Counted from the stretch's first letter, positions 34,476 through 43,645 are shown. The stretch is DNA of 64,000 nt from Streptomyces sp. NBS 14/10 (GCF_002224125.1 NZ_NCSM01000030.1:1-64000); one strand, 5' to 3'. Notes: a model not told the origin generated them from the letters alone. Translations and numbers: made by a program.

Positions 34476-34898
34476 TCAGTTCAACAAGCTGCCTTGCAGT
34501 TCGGCGCGCAGGTCCGGGGTGAGGACACTGCCCGCGCGGTCGACGAGCAGGGCCATCTCGTAGCCGACGAGGCCGATGTCGCAGTCCGGGTGGGCGAGTA
34601 CGGCGAGGGAGGAGCCGTCGGAGATGGACATGATGAACAGGAAGCCTCGTTCCATCTCGACGACGGTCTGGTTGACCGCGCCGCCTTCGAAGATGCGGGA
34701 GGCTCCGGCGGTGAGCGAGGTCAGACCGGAGGCGACGGCCGCCAGTTGGTCGGCTCGGTCACGGGGAAAGCCTTCGGACATCGCCAGAAGGAGTCCGTCG
34801 GCGGAGACCACCACCGTGTGCGACACCCCGGGGGTGTTGTCCACGAAGTTCGTGATCAACCAGTTCAGATTCTGCGCCGCCTGGCTCATCGGGCTCAA
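34476..34898 (-). CDS. cvnB: Conservon roadblock/LC7 protein CvnB (second conservon)
   Basis: A 140-aa roadblock protein, practically the same as the first CvnB (differences E/D and G/S only). The start is TTG 34898, immediately after the cvnA stop, or ATG 34889. The 263 bp 34588-34850 are identical to 29656-29918 including third codon positions, which indicates gene conversion. Confidence 0.94.
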   Translation of the reverse strand: MSPMSQAAQNLNWLITNFVDNTPGVSHTVVVSADGLLLAMSEGFPRDRADQLAAVASGLTSLTAGASRIFEGGAVNQTVVEMERGFLFIMSISDGSSLAVLAHPDCDIGLVGYEMALLVDRAGSVLTPDLRAELQGSLLN

Positions 34899-37800
34899 CT
34901 AACGCTCCTGCTGGTAAGTCGGGCCTACGCCGCGATCGTGATTGCCGCTCGGGCCGGTTCCGGCCCGGCGGCCCTGCTGGATCCCCCGGCGGAGGTTGGT
35001 CAGCCTCCCGCGCACGTCATCGGGCGCGCGCGAAACCTGCGGTCCGGTCGGACGGGACTGCTGCTGCTGTGCGGCGCCTTCCACGAGATTCGCGCGCGGT
35101 ACGCGGCGTGGCAACCCGGAAGATGTCACACCGCCCGCCGCGGGCCCCTCCTCGCGAAGCTGCTCGGCGCGGCGCCAGCTGTCGTCGTTCGGCGAGGTAC
35201 GCCAGTTGGACGCCGGGCCGGTGCCGTTCGCCCCGGGGCCGAAGCCGCTCGTCCCCGACGCCCCGAAGGCGTTGGTTCCGAGGCCGGATCCGTTCGTACC
35301 GGAGCTGTTCGTACCGGAGCCGTTGGCGCCCGGTCCGGCGCCGACTCCGGCGGCCTCGCCGGTGCCCCGGGAGGTCGGTTGCGGGTCGCGGGGCGGGGTG
35401 GGGGGCACGGCGGACGCCGGGCGGCCGGATCCCGGCGGCTCGGTGGTCAGCCGCTGGTTGCCGCCCAGGGATCCGCCGTCCTGCGGGCGGAACCAGTTCG
35501 ACTCGATGGTGTCGAAGATCGGCGTCCGGCCGTCGCCGGGCCCTGCGGGCGGGAGCGAGCCGGGCCCCGGGGCGCCGCCGCCACCCGGGCCCTGCGGCAG
35601 CGGGAACTCCCCGGTGCCGGAGTTCTGGTCGCGCCCGACGCCCGGGCCGCCCTGGCGGTAGGAGCCGGTGTCGGCCTCCGGCCGCGGGGCGTTGAAGTCG
35701 GGCCGGGCGAACTCGGAGGTGTCACCGGGCCCACGGCCCCCCTGCCCGGCGGGCTCGCCGAACTGAGGCCGGGGGAACTCTCCGGTGTCGCCGGGACGCT
35801 GGCCGAACTGAGGCCGGGCGAACTGGCTGGTGTCGCCCGGACCCTGGCCGAACTGGGGCTGCGGGAACTCTCCGGTGTCGCCGGGGCGCCGGCCCGGCTG
35901 CGGCTGGGGGAACTCGCCGGTGTCACCGGGACCGCGGCCGAACTGGGGCCGCGGGAACTCGCCGGTGTCACCGGGACCGCGGCCGAACTGAGGCCGTGGG
36001 AACTCGCCGGTGTCACCGGGACCCTGGCCCAGCTCGGGCCGGGCGAACTGGCCGGTGTCACCCGGGCCGCGGCTCGCCAGCGGGTCGCGGCCGCCGTTGC
36101 CCTGGCCCGGCATCGCGAACTCGCCCGTGTCACCGGGGCCGCGCCGTGGCTCGAACACGCTCGGCGACTGACCCAGCTGGGGCCGGGCGAACGGACCGGT
36201 GGTGTCGTTCTCCTCGTGCCCGCGGGGCGCGTCCATGGCCTCGCGCGTGGTCGGCCAATCGTCCTCGCCCGACCGGCGCGCGCCCCAGCTGGTGCCCGGC
36301 TCCTGAGGGCCGGGGAGCTCGGGCGCCGCGCCGCGCGACGGCAGCTGCGGACGGCCGCCCTGGTCGCCGCCGGAGTCCGCGCGTATCGGAGCACCGGTCG
36401 GCGGGGCCACGGTCGGGCCGTCGCCGCGCACATCGCCGCGCGAGGGGAGCGGGGGACGCCCGGCGAAGTCTCCGGGCGGGCCCGCCGGGGCGTTCTTCTG
36501 GCCGGACGGCCGGTTGTTGCCGCCCTCGAACAAGTTGGGGCCGGCGGGAGCGGCGCCCGAAGCGCCCGCGCCCGCGCCGACGGGGCGGGTGGGCAGCCCG
36601 CTGCCGGGCAGCGCGGCCCGCGAACCGGAGCCGGGGACCTGCCGCCGCGACGGCAGGGAGCCCAGCATTCCGGCCGAGCCGCCACTGGGACCGCCGGGAC
36701 CGCCGGGGCCACCGGGGCCACCGGGGCCGCCCGGAACACCCTGGCCCGCGTTGCCCGCCGTCGGAGCGCCCGGCTTGCGGCCGCCCTGGGCGACGTCCAC
36801 CGGCAGCATGACCAGCGCCGTGGTGCCGCCCGAGTCGGACGGCCGCAGCTGGATGCGGATTCCGTGGCGCAGCGACAGCCGGCCGACCACGAACAGGCCC
36901 ATGCGCCGGGAGACCGACACATCGACCGTGGGCGGGCTGGCCAGCCGCTCGTTGATCGCCGCCAGGTCCTCGGGGGAGAGCCCGATGCCGGTGTCGTGGA
37001 TCTCGACCAGCACCCGGCCGTCGGGCAGCGCGTGACCGGTGACCTTGACCTTGGTCTGCGGGGAGGAGAACGAGGTGGCGTTCTCCAGCAGCTCGGCGAG
37101 CAGGTGCACGAGGTCGTTGACGACCCGGCCGGCCACCTCGTTGGTGGGCACGGAGCTGAGCTCGATGCGCTCGTACTGCTCCACCTCGGACGCCGCCGCG
37201 CGCAGCACGTCGACCAGCGGGACCGGTCGGGTCCACCGGCGGCCGGGCTCCTCGCCCGCGAGGACCAGCAGGTTCTCGCCGTTACGGCGCATACGGGTCG
37301 CGAGGTGGTCCAGCTTGAAGAGCGAGGACAGCTGGTCCGGGTCGGCCTCGCGGCTCTCCAGCTCGGAGATCAGCGAGAGCTGGCGCTGGATGAGGCCCTG
37401 GCTGCGGCGCGAGAGGTTGGTGAACATCGCGTTGACGTTGCCCCGCAGCAGCGCCTGCTCGGCGGCCAGTCGGACCGCCTCGCGGTGCACGTCGTCGAAG
37501 GCCGTGGCCACCTTGCCGATCTCGTCCCGGCTGTGCACGCCGACGGACTCGACGGAGATGTCCACGTCCTGCGGGTCGGACTCGGACAGCTGCTTGACCA
37601 GCTCCGGCAGCCGCTTCTGGGCGACTTCCTGGGCGGTGTCCTGCAGCCGGCGCAGCGAGCGGACCATGGACCGGGCGACGACGAACGCGCCGACCAGCGT
37701 GACGCCGAGGACGAGCAGGATCAGGGCGCCGTTGAGGATCGCGTCCTGCTGGGCTTCCGCGCGTAGATCGCGCGCCTTCTGCTTCATCTCGCCCAGCAGC

Positions 37801-38924
37801 GTCTGCTCGATCCGGGCCATCTCATCGATCTTGATGGAGTCCTGGTCGTACCAGTCGATGGCGGAGCGCTTCTCGGCCTGGAGCCCTCGGGGGTCGCGCA
37901 CGGCGCGGTCGGCGTACAGGGTCGCCGACTTGATGTCCGCGCGGCTGTCCAGCGGCTCCAGCAGATCCTCGGAATCGCCGTCCCGGATCTGGTTGAACCG
38001 CCGCAGCGCCTCCTCCTCCTTGTCGACCGCGGTCCTGGCGAACCGGCGGTCGTTGGCGGAGAACTCGGGGCCCTTGGGGTCGGCGAGCGCGGCGCTGATC
38101 AGCGCGCGCTGGATCGAGGCGTACTCCTTGGCGGAGGAGAAGGTGGCCAGCGCACGGGTATTGTTGATCATGTCGCTGTTGCTGGTGGCCTGGGCCATGT
38201 CCTGGGACAGCAGCAGCAGTGAGTCGATCAGTTCGTTGTAGTCCTGGGCGGTCAGCGAGTAGTACTGATCGTCCTGATAGGCGGAGTCGCGGATCTGGCT
38301 GATATTGCCGAGCTGTTTGCTGATGTCCACGAGCGTGGACTGCACGCCCGCCAGCGCCTTGTCCCCGGGATCGAGGTCCTGGGTGGCCCGGTTGAACGCC
38401 GCCACCTCGCGGTCGGTCTTCTCGCGGGTCGCGACGACACGGTCGTCCTTGGCGTTGGCCTTGCCCGCCAGCGGCGCCGCCGACTTGTCGCGCTCCTCCT
38501 GGAGGGCGTTCGCCAGCTGGGTGGCCTGCTGGGTCATCTCGGTCAGCAGCTTCATGCGGTCGAGCTGCTCGATGTTGTCCAGCGAGCTGTTGATCCGCAG
38601 CGCGCCCAGGGTGGTCGCGGCGACCACGGGGAGGGCCAGCAGCGAGACCAGCCGGGTGCTGATGCGCCAGTTGCGCAGGGCGAGCCTGTTACCAGGTCCG
38701 CTGGGGCTCTTCGACTTGGGCTGGGCGGCCGGTGCGGCACCGCCGGTCTGTGTAGCGGACTCCGGACCCTGGTGGTCGGCCGGGGCCCGTCCCGTGACTT
38801 GGGCGCGCGGGGGTGAGGAGCCGCGGTCGGTCTCACCGCGCGGCCCCGGGTCCGCCGAGCCATCCCCTCGGCCCTGGAGGGCCTGGGGAGACCCCTTACC
38901 TTCCCTCTTGAAACGTCCCTGCAC
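34899..38924 (-). CDS. cvnA: Conservon sensor CvnA with giant repeat-rich tail (second conservon)
   Basis: About 1341 aa from the chosen GTG 38924 (MQGRFKREGKG; GAGG upstream); the frame stays open to 39089. After an N-terminal disordered region, the first membrane segment is STRLVSLLALPVVAATTLGAL, then the NIT-type sensor domain, the second segment AILNGALILLVLGVTLVGAF, HAMP, and the HATPase domain (HLLAELLENATSFS, DTGIGL, MGLFVVGRL). The last ~600 residues are Gly/Pro rich, with GPGGPGG runs and nine PGDT[GS][EQ]F repeats (35710-36150). The tail is likely disordered and may bind partners. It heads the second conservon. Confidence 0.92.
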   Translation of the reverse strand: MQGRFKREGKGSPQALQGRGDGSADPGPRGETDRGSSPPRAQVTGRAPADHQGPESATQTGGAAPAAQPKSKSPSGPGNRLALRNWRISTRLVSLLALPVVAATTLGALRINSSLDNIEQLDRMKLLTEMTQQATQLANALQEERDKSAAPLAGKANAKDDRVVATREKTDREVAAFNRATQDLDPGDKALAGVQSTLVDISKQLGNISQIRDSAYQDDQYYSLTAQDYNELIDSLLLLSQDMAQATSNSDMINNTRALATFSSAKEYASIQRALISAALADPKGPEFSANDRRFARTAVDKEEEALRRFNQIRDGDSEDLLEPLDSRADIKSATLYADRAVRDPRGLQAEKRSAIDWYDQDSIKIDEMARIEQTLLGEMKQKARDLRAEAQQDAILNGALILLVLGVTLVGAFVVARSMVRSLRRLQDTAQEVAQKRLPELVKQLSESDPQDVDISVESVGVHSRDEIGKVATAFDDVHREAVRLAAEQALLRGNVNAMFTNLSRRSQGLIQRQLSLISELESREADPDQLSSLFKLDHLATRMRRNGENLLVLAGEEPGRRWTRPVPLVDVLRAAASEVEQYERIELSSVPTNEVAGRVVNDLVHLLAELLENATSFSSPQTKVKVTGHALPDGRVLVEIHDTGIGLSPEDLAAINERLASPPTVDVSVSRRMGLFVVGRLSLRHGIRIQLRPSDSGGTTALVMLPVDVAQGGRKPGAPTAGNAGQGVPGGPGGPGGPGGPGGPSGGSAGMLGSLPSRRQVPGSGSRAALPGSGLPTRPVGAGAGASGAAPAGPNLFEGGNNRPSGQKNAPAGPPGDFAGRPPLPSRGDVRGDGPTVAPPTGAPIRADSGGDQGGRPQLPSRGAAPELPGPQEPGTSWGARRSGEDDWPTTREAMDAPRGHEENDTTGPFARPQLGQSPSVFEPRRGPGDTGEFAMPGQGNGGRDPLASRGPGDTGQFARPELGQGPGDTGEFPRPQFGRGPGDTGEFPRPQFGRGPGDTGEFPQPQPGRRPGDTGEFPQPQFGQGPGDTSQFARPQFGQRPGDTGEFPRPQFGEPAGQGGRGPGDTSEFARPDFNAPRPEADTGSYRQGGPGVGRDQNSGTGEFPLPQGPGGGGAPGPGSLPPAGPGDGRTPIFDTIESNWFRPQDGGSLGGNQRLTTEPPGSGRPASAVPPTPPRDPQPTSRGTGEAAGVGAGPGANGSGTNSSGTNGSGLGTNAFGASGTSGFGPGANGTGPASNWRTSPNDDSWRRAEQLREEGPAAGGVTSSGLPRRVPRANLVEGAAQQQQSRPTGPQVSRAPDDVRGRLTNLRRGIQQGRRAGTGPSGNHDRGVGPTYQQER
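35710..36150. repeat. Tandem ~45-bp repeats in cvnA tail
   Basis: About nine degenerate copies encode a 15-residue unit (GPGDTGEFPRPQFGR and variants) on the minus strand. Two neighbouring copies are identical at protein level. The array probably changes length by recombination. Confidence 0.9.
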
Positions 38925-39494
38925 TAGTGTCGCAACCTCTGGACCAGGCGCTTCACCGGATGTGCGGTGAAGCGGTGTCGAGTCATGGGGGACGGTCAGG
39001 CCCCCCTGGCGGTCGTGAGTGACCGGCGCGCATCCTTCCGTAGTCGAGAAGAGGAGCCACCGCCGCTCGGCGTCTCCTTCTCCTGGCACCCCCTGCGCGC
39101 CGGCTGTGTCTGCGGCGGTTCCGGGAATTCCAGCACAGTGCCGGATGCTGCAACAAGGGCAAGTGAAAATGCTGTGATGGTTGTGACGCTCAGTACGGGA
39201 TTTATTACCGGACGTAGAAAGTCATCTCGGTGATAACGGACTTTTTCCTGCGAGTTGCCCGCAAAAAGCGCGTGTCCGGGTGGCGATGATCAAGATCGGA
39301 ACGTCAGCTTCAGGGCGGAATTATCCGTTTCGGGAGCTTGGGGTGAGTGCCTTTAATGCGGCATTTGCCCGAGGAGTCGTGAGGAAACTCACAAGCCGAT
39401 CGCGACTTCTTTCCCGGAACGGTGGGCAAAGGGGCCTCTAGCCTGACGCTTTACACAGCCGGTCAAAACGACAACAACACGAGGCATGACTCAC
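38925..39494. other. Gene-free region upstream of conservon 2 and the small ORF
   Basis: About 570 bp if cvnA starts at 38924. It is AT-rich for this genome from 39160 to 39420. A GTGAG-GAAA-CTCAC hairpin with a GNRA loop lies at 39379-39392, and CTTTTT/AAAAAG arms lie near 39240-39267. It must hold divergent promoters for conservon 2 and the small ORF. Confidence 0.45.
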
Positions 39495-39674
39495 GTGAAG
39501 ACGACGATGATGTTCCGCACCATAGCCAACCCGCGGCGCACCACTCTGGCGCATCTGAAGGACGCCGACGAGCTGCAGACCGCGGCCGAGGAGCGCCCGG
39601 AGCACCCCGTCGAACTCCCGACGCAGACCGCCAACCCCAAGCGCACCATCCTCACCAAGGCGCCCAACAGCTGA
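39495..39674 (+). CDS. Small conserved protein with duplicated ANPxRTxL motif
   Basis: A 59-aa hydrophilic protein (62 aa from ATG 39486). GTG 39495 is preferred because GAGG lies 10 nt upstream. It contains the same motif twice, TIANPRRTTL near the start and TANPKRTIL near the end, separated by an acidic helix (HLKDADELQ) and a PEHPVELPTQ linker. It has no signal peptide, no cysteines and no modification enzymes nearby, so I do not call it a peptide precursor. Function unknown; I recall similar small ORFs at this spot in Streptomyces. Confidence 0.7.
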   Translation: MKTTMMFRTIANPRRTTLAHLKDADELQTAAEERPEHPVELPTQTANPKRTILTKAPNS

Positions 39675-39974
39675 GCCGGCGGCCGGAGGGGCGCGCCGCC
39701 CGCGCCGGAGGCGCTGATGTCACTGTGAAAGGGAGGGCGCGCGGAGGCCCCGAGGCTGTATCGATATGCGGCTCCGCCGCGCGAGGGGCCGAGCACGGTC
39801 GACCGTCGACAGTGGCTGAGGCGCCCCGGAGGCGAAGGGAATCAAGGGGGCCCGCGGGTATCGGGAGGACCGCCCGCGGACGAGCAGACAAAATGGGCAG
39901 AGGCGCGCGGGTCGCGGAGCGATAGCCTGGAGCGTCAGTCTCCAGCGAGTCCAGTGAAGAGGCAGCAGCTTCCC
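39675..39974 (+). other. Gene-free stretch with dispersed repeat copy 1 and FAH-gene promoter
   Basis: 300 bp. It holds repeat copy 1 (39708-39827) and a GATAGCCT -10-like site (39921-39928). A CTGGAG/CTCCAG stem-loop at 39927-39945 lies just before the fumarylacetoacetase-family start. Nothing else is seen. Confidence 0.5.
39708..39827 (+). repeat. Dispersed hairpin repeat, copy 1
   Basis: Outer arms GAGGCGC and GCGCCCC, inner arms CACTGT (39721-39726) and ACAGTG, enclosing AAAGGGAGGGCGCGCGGAGG and, after a divergent middle, GAGCACGGTCGACCGTCGAC. The same modules occur in opposite orientation at 44216-44309. Confidence 0.8.
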
Positions 39975-40769
39975 GTGCGCATTGCCAGGTTCTCCATCGA
40001 CGGCAACGTCGCCTTCGGCGTGGTCGAGGACGGACCGTCCGCCCAGGACGGCCCTGTGATCGACATCATCAAAGGCCACCCCTTCGCCGAATTCGAGCGT
40101 TCGGGCCGGACGGTCCCGCTGAGCGAGGTCCGGCTGCTGCCGCCCGTCCTGCCCAACAAGATCGTCGCAATCGGCCGCAATTACGCCGAGCACGCCGCCG
40201 AACTGGGCAACGAGGTCCCCGACGTCCCGGTCGCCTTCTTCAAGCCGTCCACCTCCGTGGTCGGCCCCGGCGACCCGATCGTCTACCCCTCCTTCTCCCA
40301 GGAGGTGCACCACGAGGCCGAGCTGGCCGTGGTCATCGGCCGGATGTGCAAGGAGGTGCCCAGGGAGCGCGTCAAGGACGTGATCCTCGGCTACACCTGC
40401 GCCAACGACATCACCGCGCGCGATGTCCAGAAGCGGGAGAAGCAGTGGGCCCGGGCCAAGGGCTTCGACACCTCCTGCCCGCTCGGACCCTGGGTGGAGA
40501 CCGGCATCGACCCCGCCGACATCAGCGCGGGCCTGGGCATCGGCTGCACCGTCAACGGCCAACAGCGCCAGCTGGGCCGCACGAGTGAGATGGTGCGCCC
40601 GATCGAGGACCTGATCGTGCACATCACCGAGGCGATGACGCTGCTCCCCGGCGACGTCGTCCTCACCGGCACCCCGGCGGGCGTCGGACCGCTCAGCGTC
40701 GGCGACGAGGTCGCCGTCACCATCGAAGGCATCGGCACTCTCACCAACAAGGTGATCAAGCGTGGCTAG
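39975..40769 (+). CDS. Fumarylacetoacetate hydrolase family protein
   Basis: A 264-aa FAH-superfamily enzyme (beta-diketone hydrolase or 2-hydroxyhepta-type isomerase/decarboxylase fold). Visible motifs are [43 protein letters not shown] with metal-binding glutamates, [11 protein letters not shown], and [19 protein letters not shown]. The exact substrate cannot be told. GTG 39975 starts it. Its last 8 bp overlap the gltX start, so translation is coupled to a tRNA synthetase, a conserved pairing in Streptomyces with no clear reason. Confidence 0.93.
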   Translation: MRIARFSIDGNVAFGVVEDGPSAQDGPVIDIIKGHPFAEFERSGRTVPLSEVRLLPPVLPNKIVAIGRNYAEHAAELGNEVPDVPVAFFKPSTSVVGPGDPIVYPSFSQEVHHEAELAVVIGRMCKEVPRERVKDVILGYTCANDITARDVQKREKQWARAKGFDTSCPLGPWVETGIDPADISAGLGIGCTVNGQQRQLGRTSEMVRPIEDLIVHITEAMTLLPGDVVLTGTPAGVGPLSVGDEVAVTIEGIGTLTNKVIKRG

Positions 40770-42249
40770 CGCAACCCCCTCCGCTCCCGTGCGGGTACGT
40801 TTCTGTCCCTCACCGACCGGCAACCCCCATGTCGGCCTGGTCCGCACCGCCCTGTTCAACTGGGCCTTCGCCCGGCACCACGGCGGCACCCTGGTCTTCC
40901 GTATCGAGGACACCGACGCCGCGCGCGACTCCGAGGAGTCGTATCAGCAGCTCCTGGACGCGATGCGCTGGCTGGGCCTCGACTGGGACGAGGGCCCCGA
41001 GATCGGCGGCCCGCACGCCCCGTACCGCCAGTCGCAGCGCATGGACCTCTACCGCGATGTCGCGGAGCGGCTGCGGGAGAGCGGCCACGCGTACCGCTGC
41101 TACTGCACCGCCGAGGAGCTGGAGGAGCGCCGCGAGGAGGCCCGAGCGGCCGGCCGGCCCTCCGGCTACGACGGCAAGTGCCGCACCCTGACCGCCGAGC
41201 AGCGCGCCGCGTACGAGGCCGAGGGCCGCGCGTCCATCGTGCGCTTCCGGATGCCCGACGAGCCGATCACCTTCACCGACCTGGTGCGCGGCGAGCTCAC
41301 CTTCGCGCCGGAGAACGTGACGGACTACGGGATCGTGCGGGCCAACGGCGCCCCTCTCTATACGCTCGTCAACCCGGTTGACGACGCGCTGATGGAGATC
41401 ACCCATGTGCTGCGCGGCGAGGACCTGCTGTCCTCCACCCCGCGCCAGATCGCGCTCTACCGGGCCCTCGCCGAGATCGGCGTGGGAGGCGGCACCGTGC
41501 CCGCCTTCGGTCATCTGCCGTATGTGATGGGGGAGGGCAACAAGAAGCTCTCCAAGCGCGACCCGCAGGCCTCGCTCAACCTGTACCGCGAGCGCGGCTT
41601 CCTCCCCGAGGGCCTGCTCAACTACCTCTCCCTGCTGGGCTGGTCGCTGGCGCCCGACCGGGACGTCTTCTCGATGGACGAGCTGGTCGCCGCGTTCGAC
41701 ATCGCCCAGGTGAACGCCAACCCGGCGCGCTTCGACCTGAAGAAGGCCGAGGCGATCAACGCCGACCACATCCGGCAGTTGGATGTGAAGGCGTTCATCG
41801 AGGCGTGCGGGCCCTGGCTCAAGGCGCCGCACGCACCCTGGGCCCCGGATGCCTTCGACGCGGCCGCCTTCGAGGCGCTGGCCCCGCTGGCCCAGACCCG
41901 GCTGACGGTCCTGTCCGACATCACTGCGAACGTGGACTTCCTCTTCCTCGCCGAGCCGGTGGCGGACGAGGCGTCCTGGACGAAGGCGATGAAGCCGGGC
42001 GCGGACGCCCTGCTCGCCTCGGTCCGTACCCGGCTCGCCGAGGCGAAGTGGGACGCCGAGACCCTGAAGGCCGCGGTCCTGGCGGCCGGTGAGGAGCACG
42101 GTCTCAAGCTGGGCAAGGCCCAGGCGCCGGTGCGCGTCGCCGTCACCGGCCGCACGGTCGGTCTGCCGCTGTTCGAGTCCCTGGAGGTGCTGGGCCGCGA
42201 GCGCACGCTGGCCCGCGTCGACGCGGCGCTGGCGAAGCTGACGGCGTAG
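40762..42249 (+). CDS. gltX: Glutamyl-tRNA synthetase (non-discriminating type expected)
   Basis: A 495-aa class I tRNA synthetase that attaches Glu to tRNA-Glu. The HIGH motif appears as [12 protein letters not shown] with [15 protein letters not shown], and KMSKS as NKKLSKRD. The length and the anticodon-binding C-terminal domain are complete. Actinobacteria mostly lack glutaminyl-tRNA synthetase, so this enzyme likely also charges tRNA-Gln, to be amidated by GatCAB. GTG 40762 overlaps the upstream stop by 8 bp. Five Gln/Glu tRNA genes follow on the same strand. Confidence 0.98.
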   Translation: MASATPSAPVRVRFCPSPTGNPHVGLVRTALFNWAFARHHGGTLVFRIEDTDAARDSEESYQQLLDAMRWLGLDWDEGPEIGGPHAPYRQSQRMDLYRDVAERLRESGHAYRCYCTAEELEERREEARAAGRPSGYDGKCRTLTAEQRAAYEAEGRASIVRFRMPDEPITFTDLVRGELTFAPENVTDYGIVRANGAPLYTLVNPVDDALMEITHVLRGEDLLSSTPRQIALYRALAEIGVGGGTVPAFGHLPYVMGEGNKKLSKRDPQASLNLYRERGFLPEGLLNYLSLLGWSLAPDRDVFSMDELVAAFDIAQVNANPARFDLKKAEAINADHIRQLDVKAFIEACGPWLKAPHAPWAPDAFDAAAFEALAPLAQTRLTVLSDITANVDFLFLAEPVADEASWTKAMKPGADALLASVRTRLAEAKWDAETLKAAVLAAGEEHGLKLGKAQAPVRVAVTGRTVGLPLFESLEVLGRERTLARVDAALAKLTA

Positions 42250-42448
42250 CCGGCTCCTCGCGCTCTTCCTGCGCGTACGGGGGCGGTCACCGGGTCCCGG
42301 TGGCCGCCTCTGCCGTCTGTGGCACGGCGATACTCGTTTTGGTGGCCCGTCCACCATCGGGTAATGTTCTTCCTGCGCCGCTCGGGCGGGCCGACAGGCC
42401 GGACCGGGGTGCAAGCCAGACAAAACCCCCAAAAGGGTGGCGTTTTGG

Positions 42449-42520
42449 TGGGGTATGGTGTAATTGGCAGCACGAGTGATTCTGGTTCACTTAGTCTAGG
42501 TTCGAGTCCTGGTACCCCAG
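42449..42520 (+). tRNA. tRNA-Gln (CTG)
   Basis: 72 nt. Acceptor TGGGGTA pairs with TACCCCA, discriminator G. D arm GTGTAATTGGCAGCAC, anticodon stem AGTGA/TCACT with loop TTCTGGT giving anticodon CTG, and T arm with GGTTCGAGTCC. CCA is not encoded. First of five tRNAs after gltX. Confidence 0.96.
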
Positions 42521-42569
42521 CAAGGGATTCTTCGGTTTCTCCCGGAAATCCCTTGATCAGCAGGATCAA

Positions 42570-42642
42570 GCCCCCGTTGTGTAGCGGCCTAGCACGCTGC
42601 CCTCTCAAGGCAGTAGCGCCGGTTCGAATCCGGTCGGGGGTA
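42570..42642 (+). tRNA. tRNA-Glu (CTC), copy 1
   Basis: 73 nt. Acceptor GCCCCCG with CGGGGGT (1:72 is G-U), anticodon stem CTGCC/GGCAG with loop CTCTCAA, anticodon CTC, T arm CCGGTTCGAATCCGG. It differs from the two others at one stem pair (CTGCC/GGCAG instead of CCGCC/GGCGG), a compensated change. Confidence 0.96.
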
Positions 42643-42681
42643 CGGATCTCTTTCGTCTTTCCGAAGACGGAGATCGCTAGG

Positions 42682-42754
42682 GCCCCCGTTGTGTAGCGGC
42701 CTAGCACGCCGCCCTCTCAAGGCGGTAGCGCCGGTTCGAATCCGGTCGGGGGTA
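42682..42754 (+). tRNA. tRNA-Glu (CTC), copy 2
   Basis: 73 nt, the same fold as copy 1, with anticodon stem CCGCC/GGCGG and anticodon CTC. Identical to the third copy. Confidence 0.96.
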
Positions 42755-42767
42755 CTGGTCTATACCA

Positions 42768-42839
42768 TGGGCTATGGTGTAATTGGCAGCACGAGTGATT
42801 CTGGTTCATTTAGTCTAGGTTCGAGTCCTGGTAGCCCAG
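42768..42839 (+). tRNA. tRNA-Gln (CTG), copy 2
   Basis: 72 nt. Acceptor TGGGCTA/TAGCCCA differs from the first tRNA-Gln by a compensated pair; the anticodon stem AGTGA/TCATT has a G-U where the first copy has G-C. Anticodon CTG. Confidence 0.95.
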
Positions 42840-42851
42840 CGCAGTACTCAA

Positions 42852-42924
42852 GCCCCCGTTGTGTAGCGGCCTAGCACGCCGCCCTCTCAAGGCGGTAGCG
42901 CCGGTTCGAATCCGGTCGGGGGTA
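42852..42924 (+). tRNA. tRNA-Glu (CTC), copy 3
   Basis: 73 nt, identical to copy 2 (CCGCC/GGCGG anticodon stem, CTC). Last of the array, 7 nt before the terminator stem. Confidence 0.96.
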
Positions 42925-42931
42925 CATTTCT

Positions 42932-42963
42932 GAAAGCCCTCCGTGTTTTCACGGGGGGCTTTC
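42932..42963. terminator. Terminator after the tRNA array
   Basis: A 14-bp stem (42932-42945 with 42950-42963, one T-G pair) with loop TTTT and flanking TTTC lies between the tRNA array and the convergent MerR gene. It can serve both strands. Confidence 0.9.
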
Positions 42964-42975
42964 TCGCGCCCGGAA

Positions 42976-43620
42976 TCAGCTCTCGAAGCGGCGGCCGGAC
43001 TCCTCGGTCTCGGCGAGCCGCCGCAGGGCCAGCAGTACCGGCTCGTACAGCACCGTCAGCGCGACGACCGCCTCGATCCGCTCCGTGGGGGAGCCGCCGT
43101 ACTTCTCGACCAGATCCAGGTCCGCGACGGCCAGTTCGGCGGCCAGGCGGGCGTGCAGCAGCAGATGGTCGGTCTCGTGCGGATAGCCGAGCCGGGCCAG
43201 TGAGGCGATGGCCGCCACCAGCATCCCGTACGCGGGGGAGGTGTCGCCGAGCTCCTGGCCGTACGTCCAACCCAGCCGCTCCAGCAGGGCGTCGACCTGG
43301 CGACGGGCCTCCTCGGTCTCGGGGTCGTCCTCGGCGGGCTCGGGGCCGTGCGGCAGCGCCCAGACCGCGGCCCCCATCCGGGTGTTCTGGGACAGCGACT
43401 CGTCCTCGGCGGTCTCCAGCACCTCGCGGGCCGTGGCCACCGGCACCCGGCCCACCTGGATCAGCGCGCGCACCAGCCGCAGTCTGCGCAGATGCTCCTC
43501 GCCGTACTCGGCCTGGGTGGCGCTGACGCGCTCGCCCGGCGGCAGCAGCCGCTCGCGCAGGTAGTACTTGATCGTCGCGGTGGACACCCCGCTGCGCTCG
43601 CTCAACTCCTTGAGACGCAT
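42976..43620 (-). CDS. MerR-family transcriptional regulator
   Basis: A 214-aa regulator. The N-terminal winged helix is typical: MRLKELSERSGVSTATIKYY followed by LRERLLPPGERVSATQAEYG, then HLRRLRLVRALIQVGRVPVATAREVL. The remaining ~130 residues are an acidic helical effector domain. ATG 43620 is used, with GGAAGG 7 nt upstream; the longer frame to 43674 would run through the operator. It diverges from a DUF4188 gene over a clear 27-bp palindrome, so it most likely controls both. The inducer is unknown. Confidence 0.93.
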   Translation of the reverse strand: MRLKELSERSGVSTATIKYYLRERLLPPGERVSATQAEYGEEHLRRLRLVRALIQVGRVPVATAREVLETAEDESLSQNTRMGAAVWALPHGPEPAEDDPETEEARRQVDALLERLGWTYGQELGDTSPAYGMLVAAIASLARLGYPHETDHLLLHARLAAELAVADLDLVEKYGGSPTERIEAVVALTVLYEPVLLALRRLAETEESGRRFES

Positions 43621-43645
43621 CCACTTGCCTTCCTGGTTGGAGAGT

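Noticed and set aside
33633..37766. A 1377-codon open frame on the plus strand across conservon 2
   Set aside because: It lies antisense to cvnB/cvnA, has a composition typical of mirror frames in high-GC genes (Arg, Gly, Ala, Glu runs) and no domain. The cvn genes on the other strand are certain.
39486..39674. Small ORF as a RiPP precursor peptide
   Set aside because: No cysteine/serine-rich core, no modification enzyme or transporter adjacent; the repeats look like binding motifs rather than leader and core.
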